From NCBI RefSeq assembly GCF_900120335.1, contig NZ_LT635477.1, positions 434,001 through 498,000 of the forward strand: DNA of 64,000 nt. The letters are read 5' to 3'. Origin of the DNA: Helicobacter pylori (GTDB lineage Bacteria; Campylobacterota; Campylobacteria; Campylobacterales; Helicobacteraceae). Positions 11,052-20,056 of this stretch are shown one piece after another (position 1 is the first letter of the stretch; the number at the start of each line of letters is the position of its first letter). The notes beneath the pieces were generated by a model. That model did no database searches, had not been told where the DNA came from, and saw only the letters and a program-made list of their open reading frames with translations. The position numbers and the translations under genes are program-made.

Positions 11052-12224
11052 TTATTTTGGTTTGACTTGTTGTTTTAAGAGTAGGGGGAGTAGAAAGTCT
11101 CTGAGCGCGGTTAGGGTTTGGGTTGTTTGCATGTTGTTCTCAATCATTTTTAATACATTGTTCCATTTGGTATAGATTTTTAAATTTGGTAATACGATTT
11201 TAATATTTTCAATATCTGATTTTGTAATAAATTTAATAATAGAGCCACGAGATTGTAATTTTAAGTAATTTGTATATGATTTTACAAATAGATATATTAA
11301 AACATAATGATTTGGATTATTTGGATTTACAACATATGTTCTTTGATAGGCATCAAATTTCCCATCATAGTGTGTAACATAAAAATTTCCATTCCCAGAA
11401 ATAATAATATGTTTTCCTTCAAATTGATATGTTTCGCATTTTAAAGGATTATTTGAGCAAGTAAAAAATGGATATTTTCCTTGATTAGATGAGTGATTAG
11501 CGTTTTTGTTTCCTACTTTTAATTGGGTTAATTCCCCTAGCGTTTTGACTTCAAAATCGTTAGGGATAAGGCGGTTTAATTCTTTAGAAAATTTCATTTT
11601 CCCGCCGCTAGTTTGATAGGGTTTGTTGTTTTCATCTAAAAAATCAAAACGGACGAAGTATTGCTCATAAAGAAGCTCTAGGATTTTATGTAAAAGCTCA
11701 TTGATTTTATGGTTGTTTTCTATTTTTTGATCTAAAATAGAAAGCGTGCGGGCGATTTTTTGTTGTTCGTAATAAGTGGGGGGTATCTTAACTTGGAATA
11801 GACCTAAAGCTGGCTTTGAAATACCTTTAAAAGTAGTGCCAACTCCCATGTTAGAGATGTTATCCTTATGGTATTTGAGTAAGTAGTATAAAAATTCAAA
11901 ATAGATTTTTTTATTAGGGACTAGCCCCATAAGACCTCTATCTGTGCAACTTCTTTTAGAAATAATAGCGGTATAACCTATGGGAGCTCTTACGGAAAAT
12001 AAAATAGCATGTTTAGGTAATAAGAAAGTAGAGCATGATTTAAATCCCAAGCGTGAAATGCTGCGGCTGCCTTTTTTAATGTAGCGCCCTTGTAAAGTGG
12101 ATAAATCTTTAGCTGTTATCCAACGAATTTTGTTTCCATAATTTTTAGGGTTATTGGTAGGTGGGGTAGAGCCTCCAAATATTTTTACTAAATCTTTTAA
12201 ACAAAATGTTTGCCACTCACTCAA
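11052..12224 (-). CDS. hsdS: Type I restriction-modification specificity subunit
   Basis: A 390-residue DNA-recognition subunit with two target-recognition domains (about residues 1-150 and 210-340) and two conserved helical spacers: QQKIARTLSILDQKIENN after the first and a similar helix with ALRDFLLPLLL at the C-terminus. These contact HsdM and define the bipartite recognition site. Start is TTG (12224), overlapping the hsdM stop by 8 bp after AAAAGGGG. Target domains of this gene differ widely among strains. Equivalent of HP0462. Confidence 0.9.
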   Translation of the reverse strand: MSEWQTFCLKDLVKIFGGSTPPTNNPKNYGNKIRWITAKDLSTLQGRYIKKGSRSISRLGFKSCSTFLLPKHAILFSVRAPIGYTAIISKRSCTDRGLMGLVPNKKIYFEFLYYLLKYHKDNISNMGVGTTFKGISKPALGLFQVKIPPTYYEQQKIARTLSILDQKIENNHKINELLHKILELLYEQYFVRFDFLDENNKPYQTSGGKMKFSKELNRLIPNDFEVKTLGELTQLKVGNKNANHSSNQGKYPFFTCSNNPLKCETYQFEGKHIIISGNGNFYVTHYDGKFDAYQRTYVVNPNNPNHYVLIYLFVKSYTNYLKLQSRGSIIKFITKSDIENIKIVLPNLKIYTKWNNVLKMIENNMQTTQTLTALRDFLLPLLLKQQVKPK

Positions 12225-13860
12225 ACCTAACCCCTTTTAAAGTTTCTAAAATCTCTTGTTGCAAGTTTTGGCTTTCATTAAAAAGGCTCGCTAGTTCGCT
12301 TGAATACTGTTGCATCAAGTTTTCAAACTCTTCTTGGCTGATTGTTTCGCTCGTGTCTTCTATAGTGAAATACTGCCCGGGGTTTAGAGAATAATTTTTT
12401 TCTGTAATTTCATCAAAAGAAACCAGAGCGCAAAAATCCGATTTTTGGGTTTTATTTTGAAAGGTTTCTAAAATCAAATCCATATCGCTTGGTCTTAAGC
12501 GCGTTTTTTTGTTTTTGTTTTCGGTGTATTCTTCGCCGAGTTTGGAAGCGTCAATCAAAATCACTTCCTTTGCGCTTGGCGTTTTTTGAAAAAAGATGAT
12601 GCTCACGTTAGTGCTGGTGTTGGCAAAAACCTGACTGGGCATGCAAATCACCCCATAAACGAGCCTTTCATCCACTAAATGCCGGACAATCTTATTTTCT
12701 ACCCCGCTTTTAGCGCTGATGAATCCGGTTGGCACGATTATAGCCCCCTTACCTTTATGGCTAAGCATGTTCAGGCAATGCTGGAAAAAGAGCGTGTAAA
12801 TGGGCATTTTTTTGGGCTTTTTGCTTTTATCGTTTTTAGGGATATTAGGCACGCCTAAGAAAAAATCGTTTTTGTTTTGTGAAATCTCGGCATGCTCGTT
12901 GGAAAAATCCAGCTTGAAAGGGGGGTTACTCACGATGAAATCCATTTTCCCATGACATTCTTTAGAATGGTAGGGGTTAATCAAGGTGTTTCCCTCAATG
13001 GCGTATCTTAAAGAGTGGGTCAAGTCGTTTAAAATCAGGTTGAGTTTGAGCATTTTTAAGGATTTTTGCGAAATGTCTTGGGCATAAAGGGTGCAAGAAT
13101 CGGTGCCTATTTGGTGGGCTAGCGCCATTAAAAGCGTGCCTGTGCCGGCGCTTGGATCATAGATTTTGACGCTTTGAGTGGGTTTAATCACTAAAAGCTT
13201 AGCGATGATGCTAGCGATGCTTAAAGGGGTGTAGTATTCGGCGTATGTCCCTCTGCTGTTATTATTGTAATCTTTGATTAAGTATTCAAAAATGGGGGCG
13301 AAAAAGTCATAGCCTTGTTGGTTTTGTAGGTTTAAAAAAGCTTGTTTGAAATTAAAATTTTTGAGTTTGTCTAATAAAGCTCTTGTAAAATTAGCCCTTT
13401 TAGACTCTTCATTAATGTATTGTGAGACGCTTTCAAATAAGGCGATAGTGGTTTTATCCGTGCTTTTGGTGTTAAAAAGCTCGGCATTATTGCTAGAAAT
13501 GCGATTAAAAATAGCATCTAGCTTTAGGTGTAAATCGTTATCGTTAAAATGTTTTTCAAAAAGATAGCTTAAAAGCTCATCATAAGCGAGTTTAGGGAGT
13601 TTGTTATCGTCTAATTTAAGGAAAAAATCTTCTTTTTCTTCCTCGTTAAAGTCTTTGTAATCTCGTATCGTTTTATTGGGGAATTTTGATTCAAAAAAGA
13701 ATTCAAACTTATCGCATAAGAATTTATACAAAAAGCATTGCGTGATGATCTTGTATCCGTTGCCGTCATTCCCTAAACCAAAACTCGTGCAAATGACTTT
13801 TAAATCATCAATGAGGCTTAGGGTGTCTTGTTTGATTTGTAATAAAGCGTTATTAGGCAT
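12217..13860 (-). CDS. hsdM: Type I restriction-modification DNA adenine methyltransferase subunit
   Basis: A 547-residue N6-adenine methyltransferase. An N-terminal helical HsdM domain is followed by SAM-binding motif I (DPSAGTGTLLMA, around residue 240) and catalytic motif IV NPPF (SNPPFKLDF). It forms the modification complex with HsdS and the restriction complex with HsdR. It overlaps hsdR upstream and hsdS downstream by 8 bp each, so the three genes are tightly coupled. Complete. Confidence 0.94.
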   Translation of the reverse strand: MPNNALLQIKQDTLSLIDDLKVICTSFGLGNDGNGYKIITQCFLYKFLCDKFEFFFESKFPNKTIRDYKDFNEEEKEDFFLKLDDNKLPKLAYDELLSYLFEKHFNDNDLHLKLDAIFNRISSNNAELFNTKSTDKTTIALFESVSQYINEESKRANFTRALLDKLKNFNFKQAFLNLQNQQGYDFFAPIFEYLIKDYNNNSRGTYAEYYTPLSIASIIAKLLVIKPTQSVKIYDPSAGTGTLLMALAHQIGTDSCTLYAQDISQKSLKMLKLNLILNDLTHSLRYAIEGNTLINPYHSKECHGKMDFIVSNPPFKLDFSNEHAEISQNKNDFFLGVPNIPKNDKSKKPKKMPIYTLFFQHCLNMLSHKGKGAIIVPTGFISAKSGVENKIVRHLVDERLVYGVICMPSQVFANTSTNVSIIFFQKTPSAKEVILIDASKLGEEYTENKNKKTRLRPSDMDLILETFQNKTQKSDFCALVSFDEITEKNYSLNPGQYFTIEDTSETISQEEFENLMQQYSSELASLFNESQNLQQEILETLKGVRFE

Positions 13861-16800
13861 TCAAATTTCCTTGATGGTGGTTTTGCGTGAGTTCGTTAAA
13901 AAGGGTTTGAGAGATAAATTTTTCTTCTTTTTGTAAATCTTTTAAGGAGGGGTTTTCTTTGAAAGCGTCCCTTAATTCTACTTTTATGGCAGTTTTTAGA
14001 GTGGTTTCTTCGTTTAAGATTTCTTGACGCTTAAAAATACGCGCATCAAGAGCTTTTTTGAGCACGCTTAAAAGCGTGAAAATTCCCTTAGAAATGTTTT
14101 CTTCCATGAGGCGATTGTGAAGTCGCTTATGCGTGATCACATAAGCTCGATCATTATTGTATTTGTTTAATAGGTTGGCGGTTTGCTCCTTATGTTGTTG
14201 GAGTTGTGAAATGATCACGCTATAAGAATGAGAAATTCCATCAAAATTATCATTGGTTAGGGGTTCTTGGATCAGTTTTGAAAGATCTTTAGAAATCTTT
14301 TGAACTTCTTTATCTTGTTTGTCCGGGATTTTTTCTAACATCTCTTTAGCTTGCTTGTATTTAGCGCTAATCTCTTCTTTTTCTTTGAAGCGTAATTCTT
14401 TTCTTTCCTTAAACTCTATTTTAAAGTCTAAAAGAGCGATGAGGTCTTCTAAAACGATTAAATCGTTTGGGTTTTTAGGCTCATTGATATTTTTTAACGC
14501 ATGGAGTTGTTTGGCTTTTTTACTGAGCATTGAAGAGATTTTGCTGATCTTTTCAATATCAATTTTTTCTTTTAAGGAAAGGATTTTTTCATCGCTAGAA
14601 GTGCGGATTAAATTGTAGCGCTCTTTGAGCGTGTTAATGGCGTGTGAGACTTTTAAAAGCTCGTTCATTTCGCTGATACCAACAATGGCGCTAGTCATGT
14701 CCTCTACATCATCAATGGGGTAATTAAAAAGATCATCATAGGCGTTTTTAATGTCTTTTTCTAAAATATTGCGATCCGCAAACATGTCTTTGAGATTATC
14801 TTTGATATTAGAATCGCCTTGATTGAATTGGTTTAACTCTTTCAAATAATCATCAGTCGTTTTGTCGTAATTTTCTTTAATCCCTACAAAATCTATAAGG
14901 TAGCCAAAAGACATGTTGTTATAGGGGCGATTCACTCTGGCTAGGGCTTGGAGCAAATTGTGATCTTTTAATTCTCTGTGGATATAAAGGCGTTTGAGAT
15001 TGGGTAAATCAAAGCCGGTTAAAAGCATGTTAAACACAAAGACTATATCCGTATCTTCATGTTTGAAAGAACAAATCTTTTCTTTGACTTCTTGTTCGTC
15101 ATGTAAAATCAGGCTGGATTGGAGTTTTTTTAAAATTCTTAGGTTAGGGTTTTCTTGTAAGACTCTTTCTTGGACTTCATGAAAAAGCCAATTAGCTAAC
15201 TTGGCTTGAACGCTTGAAAAACAAACCACCATAGCCTTTAAATTTTCATTATTATTTGCACGCCTGAAATTCAATAAATCTCTGATGATATAAGAGAGCA
15301 TTTCTTTAATGTATCTTTCATGATTAAAAATCGTTTCTTTTTTAACCTCTATGTCTTCAATAGTGATACTTTCTTGTAAAAGGCGATAGATTGCTTGTAA
15401 TTTTTCTTTATAACTCTTTTCAATGATTTCTAATTGGAGTTTTAGGGTGTGTCTGTCTTTAATGGATTCTGCATAAGAATAGGTGTGCAAGTAGTTGCCA
15501 AAAGTTTTTTTAGTGGCTTTATCTTGTGCGTTGTCTTCTAATAGGGGCGTGCCTGTGAGGGCGATTTTTACCGCTGTCTTGTCGCATTCTATCAAATTAG
15601 CGTAAAAGCAACCTTTAGGGTCATAGCTCCTGTGGGCTTCATCTATGATAAACACCCTTTGTAAATCGTGGCTATCTTTTGTTGCTTCTTGTAATTCTGT
15701 TTTAGAAATAATTTCTTTAGGAGTGCTAGAATGGTCTTCATTGGGGGCTTTTTCTTCATTAGGGGCTTTGAATTTTTGGATATTCACAACGATGATTTCA
15801 TCATTCCCTTGAGGGCCTTCAAACACTCTAGAGTTTTTTAATTTTTGGCTCAAATCCTCTTTATTTTCTGCCTCATGCACACAAAGGCCTCTTTTTGAAA
15901 ACTCGTTTTTGGCTTGCTCCAATAAATCCAACCTGTCCACAATAAAATAAAATTTAGTCTTTTTGTTTAGGTTGGATCGGCTAAAAAAGTCTCTGATGAG
16001 TTTGGTTAAATGGTAGGTTAAGGCGGTTTTACCGCTGCCTTGCGTGTGCCAAATGATGCCTTTTAGGGGGTCTTTTGGGTTCGTTTCATAATGCTTTTGC
16101 AATTCTTTTAAAACGTTCAAGCTCGCAAACATCTGTGCGTAACGCCAAACGTGTTTTTTAAACTCTGATTTTTCTTTTAAGAAGCTAATGCCGTATTTTA
16201 GGATAAAGCAAAGCCGTTTGTGAGAGCAAAACGAAGTTAAAAAGGGGTTTGTGGGGGTTTCTTTGGGGGTTTCTTGGGTGTCGGTGTCTTTAAGGTTAAA
16301 TTCTTTTAAGACGCGTTTTTGAATTTCTTCAAGCGATCTGTGGTTTTGATGGTTTTGATAATTTTGTTCATTTTCGGGGGGGGGGGTAATATCTAGCTTA
16401 TTGGCTTCAACAAAGCGCTGGAAAATGGGCGAATAAGAAGCGCTATAAAACACGCCTTGATTGGGGTTATTTTCATCATAGGGCAAGTTATCGCTAAAAA
16501 GCCAGATTTGCGCGAGATTATAAAAAACTTTGTTTTCGGGGTTTTCGTAGCGTTGGATATGGCGATCTCTTTCTTCTTTAATGCCTTTTTTGGCGTAAGG
16601 CTGCTTAACTTCTATATTCACCAAAGGCAAGCCGTTAATGAAAAGGGTGATGTCAGTTCTTAGGGATTTATAGGTTAATTCAGCCATCATTTCATAAAGA
16701 TTGTTGTTAGGGTTATCAAAGTCTATGATTTGATGCTCGCTTTTGAGTAAGTATTCATAAAAGCTTTTGCCTAAATCATCGTAATTCAAGCGTTTTTTCA

Positions 16801-16996
16801 TTTCAGCAAGCGCATCTTTTGCGTTTTTAGTGGGGTTAGGGTTTAATCGCTCAAACGCTTGAGTGAAACTATCGGTTAAAATATTGGTGGCGGTGTCTAG
16901 GTTAGGCTTATTTTTTTGAGAAATAAAGTTATAGCCCAGCTTAGCTAAATGCATTAATGCAGGGACTTGAACCCTTGTGATTTCATTGTATGGCAT
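13853..16996 (-). CDS. hsdR: Type I restriction endonuclease subunit, phase-variable
   Basis: A 1047-residue motor-nuclease: N-terminal PD-(D/E)xK nuclease region (NGLPLVNIEVKQP, about residue 125), helicase motif I TQGSGKTALT and DEAH box (IIDEAHRSYDP), then the second RecA-like half (LLTGFDLPNL, ALARVNRPY) and a helical C-terminus. An upstream GTG (17002) is possible, but the ATG at 16996 is better spaced from AAGGGG. The coding strand has a run of 11 C at 16386-16376 encoding prolines; here the frame is open through it, so the gene is ON. Confidence 0.93.
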   Translation of the reverse strand: MPYNEITRVQVPALMHLAKLGYNFISQKNKPNLDTATNILTDSFTQAFERLNPNPTKNAKDALAEMKKRLNYDDLGKSFYEYLLKSEHQIIDFDNPNNNLYEMMAELTYKSLRTDITLFINGLPLVNIEVKQPYAKKGIKEERDRHIQRYENPENKVFYNLAQIWLFSDNLPYDENNPNQGVFYSASYSPIFQRFVEANKLDITPPPENEQNYQNHQNHRSLEEIQKRVLKEFNLKDTDTQETPKETPTNPFLTSFCSHKRLCFILKYGISFLKEKSEFKKHVWRYAQMFASLNVLKELQKHYETNPKDPLKGIIWHTQGSGKTALTYHLTKLIRDFFSRSNLNKKTKFYFIVDRLDLLEQAKNEFSKRGLCVHEAENKEDLSQKLKNSRVFEGPQGNDEIIVVNIQKFKAPNEEKAPNEDHSSTPKEIISKTELQEATKDSHDLQRVFIIDEAHRSYDPKGCFYANLIECDKTAVKIALTGTPLLEDNAQDKATKKTFGNYLHTYSYAESIKDRHTLKLQLEIIEKSYKEKLQAIYRLLQESITIEDIEVKKETIFNHERYIKEMLSYIIRDLLNFRRANNNENLKAMVVCFSSVQAKLANWLFHEVQERVLQENPNLRILKKLQSSLILHDEQEVKEKICSFKHEDTDIVFVFNMLLTGFDLPNLKRLYIHRELKDHNLLQALARVNRPYNNMSFGYLIDFVGIKENYDKTTDDYLKELNQFNQGDSNIKDNLKDMFADRNILEKDIKNAYDDLFNYPIDDVEDMTSAIVGISEMNELLKVSHAINTLKERYNLIRTSSDEKILSLKEKIDIEKISKISSMLSKKAKQLHALKNINEPKNPNDLIVLEDLIALLDFKIEFKERKELRFKEKEEISAKYKQAKEMLEKIPDKQDKEVQKISKDLSKLIQEPLTNDNFDGISHSYSVIISQLQQHKEQTANLLNKYNNDRAYVITHKRLHNRLMEENISKGIFTLLSVLKKALDARIFKRQEILNEETTLKTAIKVELRDAFKENPSLKDLQKEEKFISQTLFNELTQNHHQGNLNA
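16376..16386 (-). repeat. Homopolymeric C(11) tract inside hsdR (phase-variation switch)
   Basis: Eleven consecutive G on the plus strand, C in the coding direction, encode the prolines of ITPPPENEQ about 205 codons into hsdR. Loss or gain of one base would stop translation within the nuclease-helicase gene. Such tracts are established phase-variation sites in H. pylori. Confidence 0.9.
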
Positions 16997-17043
16997 GCAC
17001 ACCCCTTTGATTTAAGGTTGTTATTATAGTGTAAAAATAAAAA

Positions 17044-18939
17044 TCATGGTTGTTTGAGTTGCCTTTGCAATAACAAACAAGCTTTTTTAAGGAATTGTTT
17101 TAAGGTGTTTTGAGAGTGGTTGATAAAATTTGTAAGCTCATTTTCTTTAAGATGCAATGAAACGATTAAAACGCTTTGTAAGATATGAGCCACACTCCCT
17201 TCAAATAAAATACCTATAGTGGGGGTTTTAGCGCTGGCTGTTTGGCAAAACCCGTTCAAATTATCCACCCATTCAAATATTTCTTGCTTGGTTTTACAAG
17301 GCGTGTTTAAATATTTTAAAAAATCCTCTTTAAAACTCATCAGATTTTTTTGTAAATTGTTTAAATCACTAGCATGGTTATTGGGAGGATTAAACATGCT
17401 TTTAATGCGGGCGGTAGCGTCTTGTTTGTTGGTTTGTTTCAATTTCACTTGAGAGTAATTGAGGCTAACAGCATGCTTGATTTTCGCCCCATAGCTTAAA
17501 TTATAGACTTTTTTAGGTTGGTAATAATGAAGGGCTTCTTCAATCCTTTCTTTAGAGAGCAAAAAGAGCGAGTCGCTAAAAGTTTCATAGCCTTTAAAAT
17601 TGCCCTCTATGCTGATTAAAGATGAGGTGTCAATCTCTTTTTCATCTCCATAATAGGAATTTTTAGCGTGCTTTTTAAACCCTTTAATATAAGCGCAATC
17701 TAAAGCGCACAAATAGATTTCATCGCTCATCAAACCCGCTAAAGCCACCCCGGCATTGCCCACAAAAGGCGCTGCGTATTCTATACTTAAAGGGCTTATA
17801 TACGCGCAAGCACTCCCTCCACGCATAAACATCAACGCTTCTTTGGCTAAATTAAAAGCGTTAGGATTGAGCATGTTAGCCCCCATTAAGGGGGTGTCTT
17901 CTAGGGGGGCGTTTTCTAAAACTTCCTTAAGATAGTCTATGCGCTCCACTTCTATTTGAAAATCCACTTTAACGCCATGCGCTTTTAAAGGCTTTAAGGC
18001 GGTTCCGCATGAAAAAATGATGAAATGATCTTCATTTTCTTTTAAAAAATCTAACAATAAATCCAGGCTTGGCCCATTGCCCACCACGCAAATGGGGGCG
18101 TTGATCTTTTTGGGTTTGGTTTTTAGGGTTTGGTATAGGGGTAAGTTTTTAATCGTGTTCTTTAACCCTAGCAATTCGTCTTCAAAACTCCCCCAACCCC
18201 TTAAGGCTTGTTTGTAATAGCTTTGAATGTTTTCTCGCATGCGCATATTGAAAGCGCTTTTATAGGGCATGATTTCTAGTTTTAAAAAAGAATGCGTAAC
18301 AGGGCGTTTCAAAAAATCCATTTTCAATTCATTAGGGTTAAAAAACCCTTGAATAAAGAGTTTGGCCCCTTTTTTAATCAAATCTTCATAACGTGCAAAA
18401 TAGCAACTGATTTTAAACAAATCTAAATTTTCTTCAAACAAATAAAGCGAATGGAAGCGGTAATTTTGAGCCTGTAAAATAGCCAAAAACAAGCCGTCTA
18501 AAACGCCATAAATCATGGTAGGGGGTAAGAATTTCTTTAAAGAGCAAGGCGTTTGATAATTGTCTAAAAAGTTTGAGATCGCATGCGTGGCTTTAAGGGT
18601 TAGGGGGAGTTTGTGGTTGTTTTGAGATCTTAAATAATGTAAAGAGAGGTGGTTATTGTCTAATGACCATCTAGGATTATTCAAGGGGTTAGAAGCCATG
18701 CTGAAAGCGGTTTCTATCATTTGATGTTTAGGGTAGCTTAAAGCGTTCGTGGGCGTGTGTAAGAGATTAAGATGGTTTTTTTCAAAAAGCAATTGGTAAT
18801 TTTTAAAAGGCGTATTGAGGGCGTTAAACAGATTGGGGTGATAGGATTTGAAAAAAACTAAATTATCCCTAAAACGCTTTGAAATTTCTTTTTCTAAATA
18901 GGGCACATCAAAAGATTCTAGGGCTTTTAAAAAGGGCAT
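17044..18939 (-). CDS. Maf/DUF115-family motility-associated protein
   Basis: A 631-residue protein with the DUF115 signature VVGNGPSLDLLLDFL near residue 280 followed by FSCGTALKPLKAHGV, as in motility-associated factors (Maf) that help attach nonulosonic acid sugars to flagellin in Campylobacter and Helicobacter. H. pylori usually has more than one such gene. It lies directly upstream of a TerB-like gene on the same strand. Equivalent of HP0465. A flagellin-glycosylation role is family knowledge, not shown here. Confidence 0.78.
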   Translation of the reverse strand: MPFLKALESFDVPYLEKEISKRFRDNLVFFKSYHPNLFNALNTPFKNYQLLFEKNHLNLLHTPTNALSYPKHQMIETAFSMASNPLNNPRWSLDNNHLSLHYLRSQNNHKLPLTLKATHAISNFLDNYQTPCSLKKFLPPTMIYGVLDGLFLAILQAQNYRFHSLYLFEENLDLFKISCYFARYEDLIKKGAKLFIQGFFNPNELKMDFLKRPVTHSFLKLEIMPYKSAFNMRMRENIQSYYKQALRGWGSFEDELLGLKNTIKNLPLYQTLKTKPKKINAPICVVGNGPSLDLLLDFLKENEDHFIIFSCGTALKPLKAHGVKVDFQIEVERIDYLKEVLENAPLEDTPLMGANMLNPNAFNLAKEALMFMRGGSACAYISPLSIEYAAPFVGNAGVALAGLMSDEIYLCALDCAYIKGFKKHAKNSYYGDEKEIDTSSLISIEGNFKGYETFSDSLFLLSKERIEEALHYYQPKKVYNLSYGAKIKHAVSLNYSQVKLKQTNKQDATARIKSMFNPPNNHASDLNNLQKNLMSFKEDFLKYLNTPCKTKQEIFEWVDNLNGFCQTASAKTPTIGILFEGSVAHILQSVLIVSLHLKENELTNFINHSQNTLKQFLKKACLLLQRQLKQP

Positions 18940-18963
18940 GTAATGGCCTTTTTCATCACACCT

Positions 18964-19731
18964 CTATGAGTCTTTTAAATCATTTTCTAAAAGTTGGGAA
19001 GCGAGGGCGATTTTTTTCAACGAGATAAAATCTTGTTCGCTGTAGCGTTTGTTGTCGTTCATTTTATGGTAATAGGGGGCGCTTAAATCCAAAGCTTTTT
19101 TTTCTAAATCTTGCTTGGTGGTGGTAGTTTGGATTTCAAAAAGATTTTTTGCTTCTTCTAAAGACATAGGGATTTCTATTGCATTGAAGCGTTCAAAATT
19201 ATCATAAAGCTCGTTAAAATCCTGATTGTCTATCTGCAAAAACGCCCCCACATCTAAAAACAATTCTTTTTCCTTGCTATCTAGTATCCCATCAGCATAG
19301 GCTAATAACATAAGAAATTCCACTAATTTCAGGCGTTTGGTGTATTCCCCATGCGTGTGATCGGCGATTTCTTGGCATAAGGATTCAAAATTTTCTTTTT
19401 TATCCACAGGCTCATTGAGAAGCTCTTTAGCTAAATCTCGTTGTTCGCTGTTTAAGGGTTGCTCTAATTCATGGATAAAAAGCGTCCTTAAGGCGTTATC
19501 CAAAGCGTTTTTTTGAATGTCTAAACATTTTAAAAGACGCATATACGCGCCCATTTGGGTTTGCTTGAATTTGTCTAGGGGGCTAGATTGTGCTAACAAA
19601 TAGGGGTCATTTTTCAAGTCGTATTCTTCGGTTTTGGTTTTAGGGTTTAGGGGATTTTTCAAGTATTCTTTGAGGGTGTTGTAAAAATAAAACAACACAA
19701 CCGCTGCGATAATCAATAAAATGATTTCCAT
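18964..19731 (-). CDS. Membrane-anchored TerB-like protein
   Basis: A 255-residue protein with a single N-terminal membrane helix (residues 2-20), a charged linker, and an acidic helical domain containing LMLLAYADGILDSKEKELF, the metal-binding pattern of the TerB/DjlA N-terminal domain. The C-terminal part is helical without known motifs. It is 24 bp from the Maf-like gene and 9 bp from the next small membrane protein gene. Function unknown; equivalent of HP0466. Confidence 0.7.
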   Translation of the reverse strand: MEIILLIIAAVVLFYFYNTLKEYLKNPLNPKTKTEEYDLKNDPYLLAQSSPLDKFKQTQMGAYMRLLKCLDIQKNALDNALRTLFIHELEQPLNSEQRDLAKELLNEPVDKKENFESLCQEIADHTHGEYTKRLKLVEFLMLLAYADGILDSKEKELFLDVGAFLQIDNQDFNELYDNFERFNAIEIPMSLEEAKNLFEIQTTTTKQDLEKKALDLSAPYYHKMNDNKRYSEQDFISLKKIALASQLLENDLKDS

Positions 19732-19740
19732 TTTTTTCCT

Positions 19741-20055
19741 TTATGAGTATTTTTTCATTTGTTCTTTAAGATCTTGTTTTTGCCTGCTCTCTCGCTCTTT
19801 TTTGGCTTGATAAAGGCGCATTTGCTCTTCTTTTTGCTTGTCTTGTAAGATCATTTTCCTCTCATGGTTTTTTTTAAGCCGTTCTATGTATTCTTCTCGT
19901 TTTTCTGGGTCTTGGAAACTCACAGGGCGGATAAAAAAGACAAACAAAATCAACACAAAAATCCCTATGGCGACAACCTCAGAGCCTTCGCCATTGAAAG
20001 CATACCAAAGCCCTCCCATGAAAGAAGCAAAAGCGAGTTTTAAAAAAGCGTTCAT
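19741..20055 (-). CDS. Small membrane protein with basic coiled-coil tail
   Basis: I start at the ATG at 20055, giving about 104 residues. Two hydrophobic segments (residues 1-22 and about 28-45) are followed by a highly charged region rich in Lys, Glu, Arg and Gln to the C-terminus (REEYIERLKKNHERK onward), likely a cytoplasmic coiled coil. A frame extended by 12 codons exists, but its start lies inside the upstream gene. No enzymatic motif; equivalent of HP0467. Confidence 0.68.
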   Translation of the reverse strand: MNAFLKLAFASFMGGLWYAFNGEGSEVVAIGIFVLILFVFFIRPVSFQDPEKREEYIERLKKNHERKMILQDKQKEEQMRLYQAKKERESRQKQDLKEQMKKYS

Positions 20056-20056
20056 T

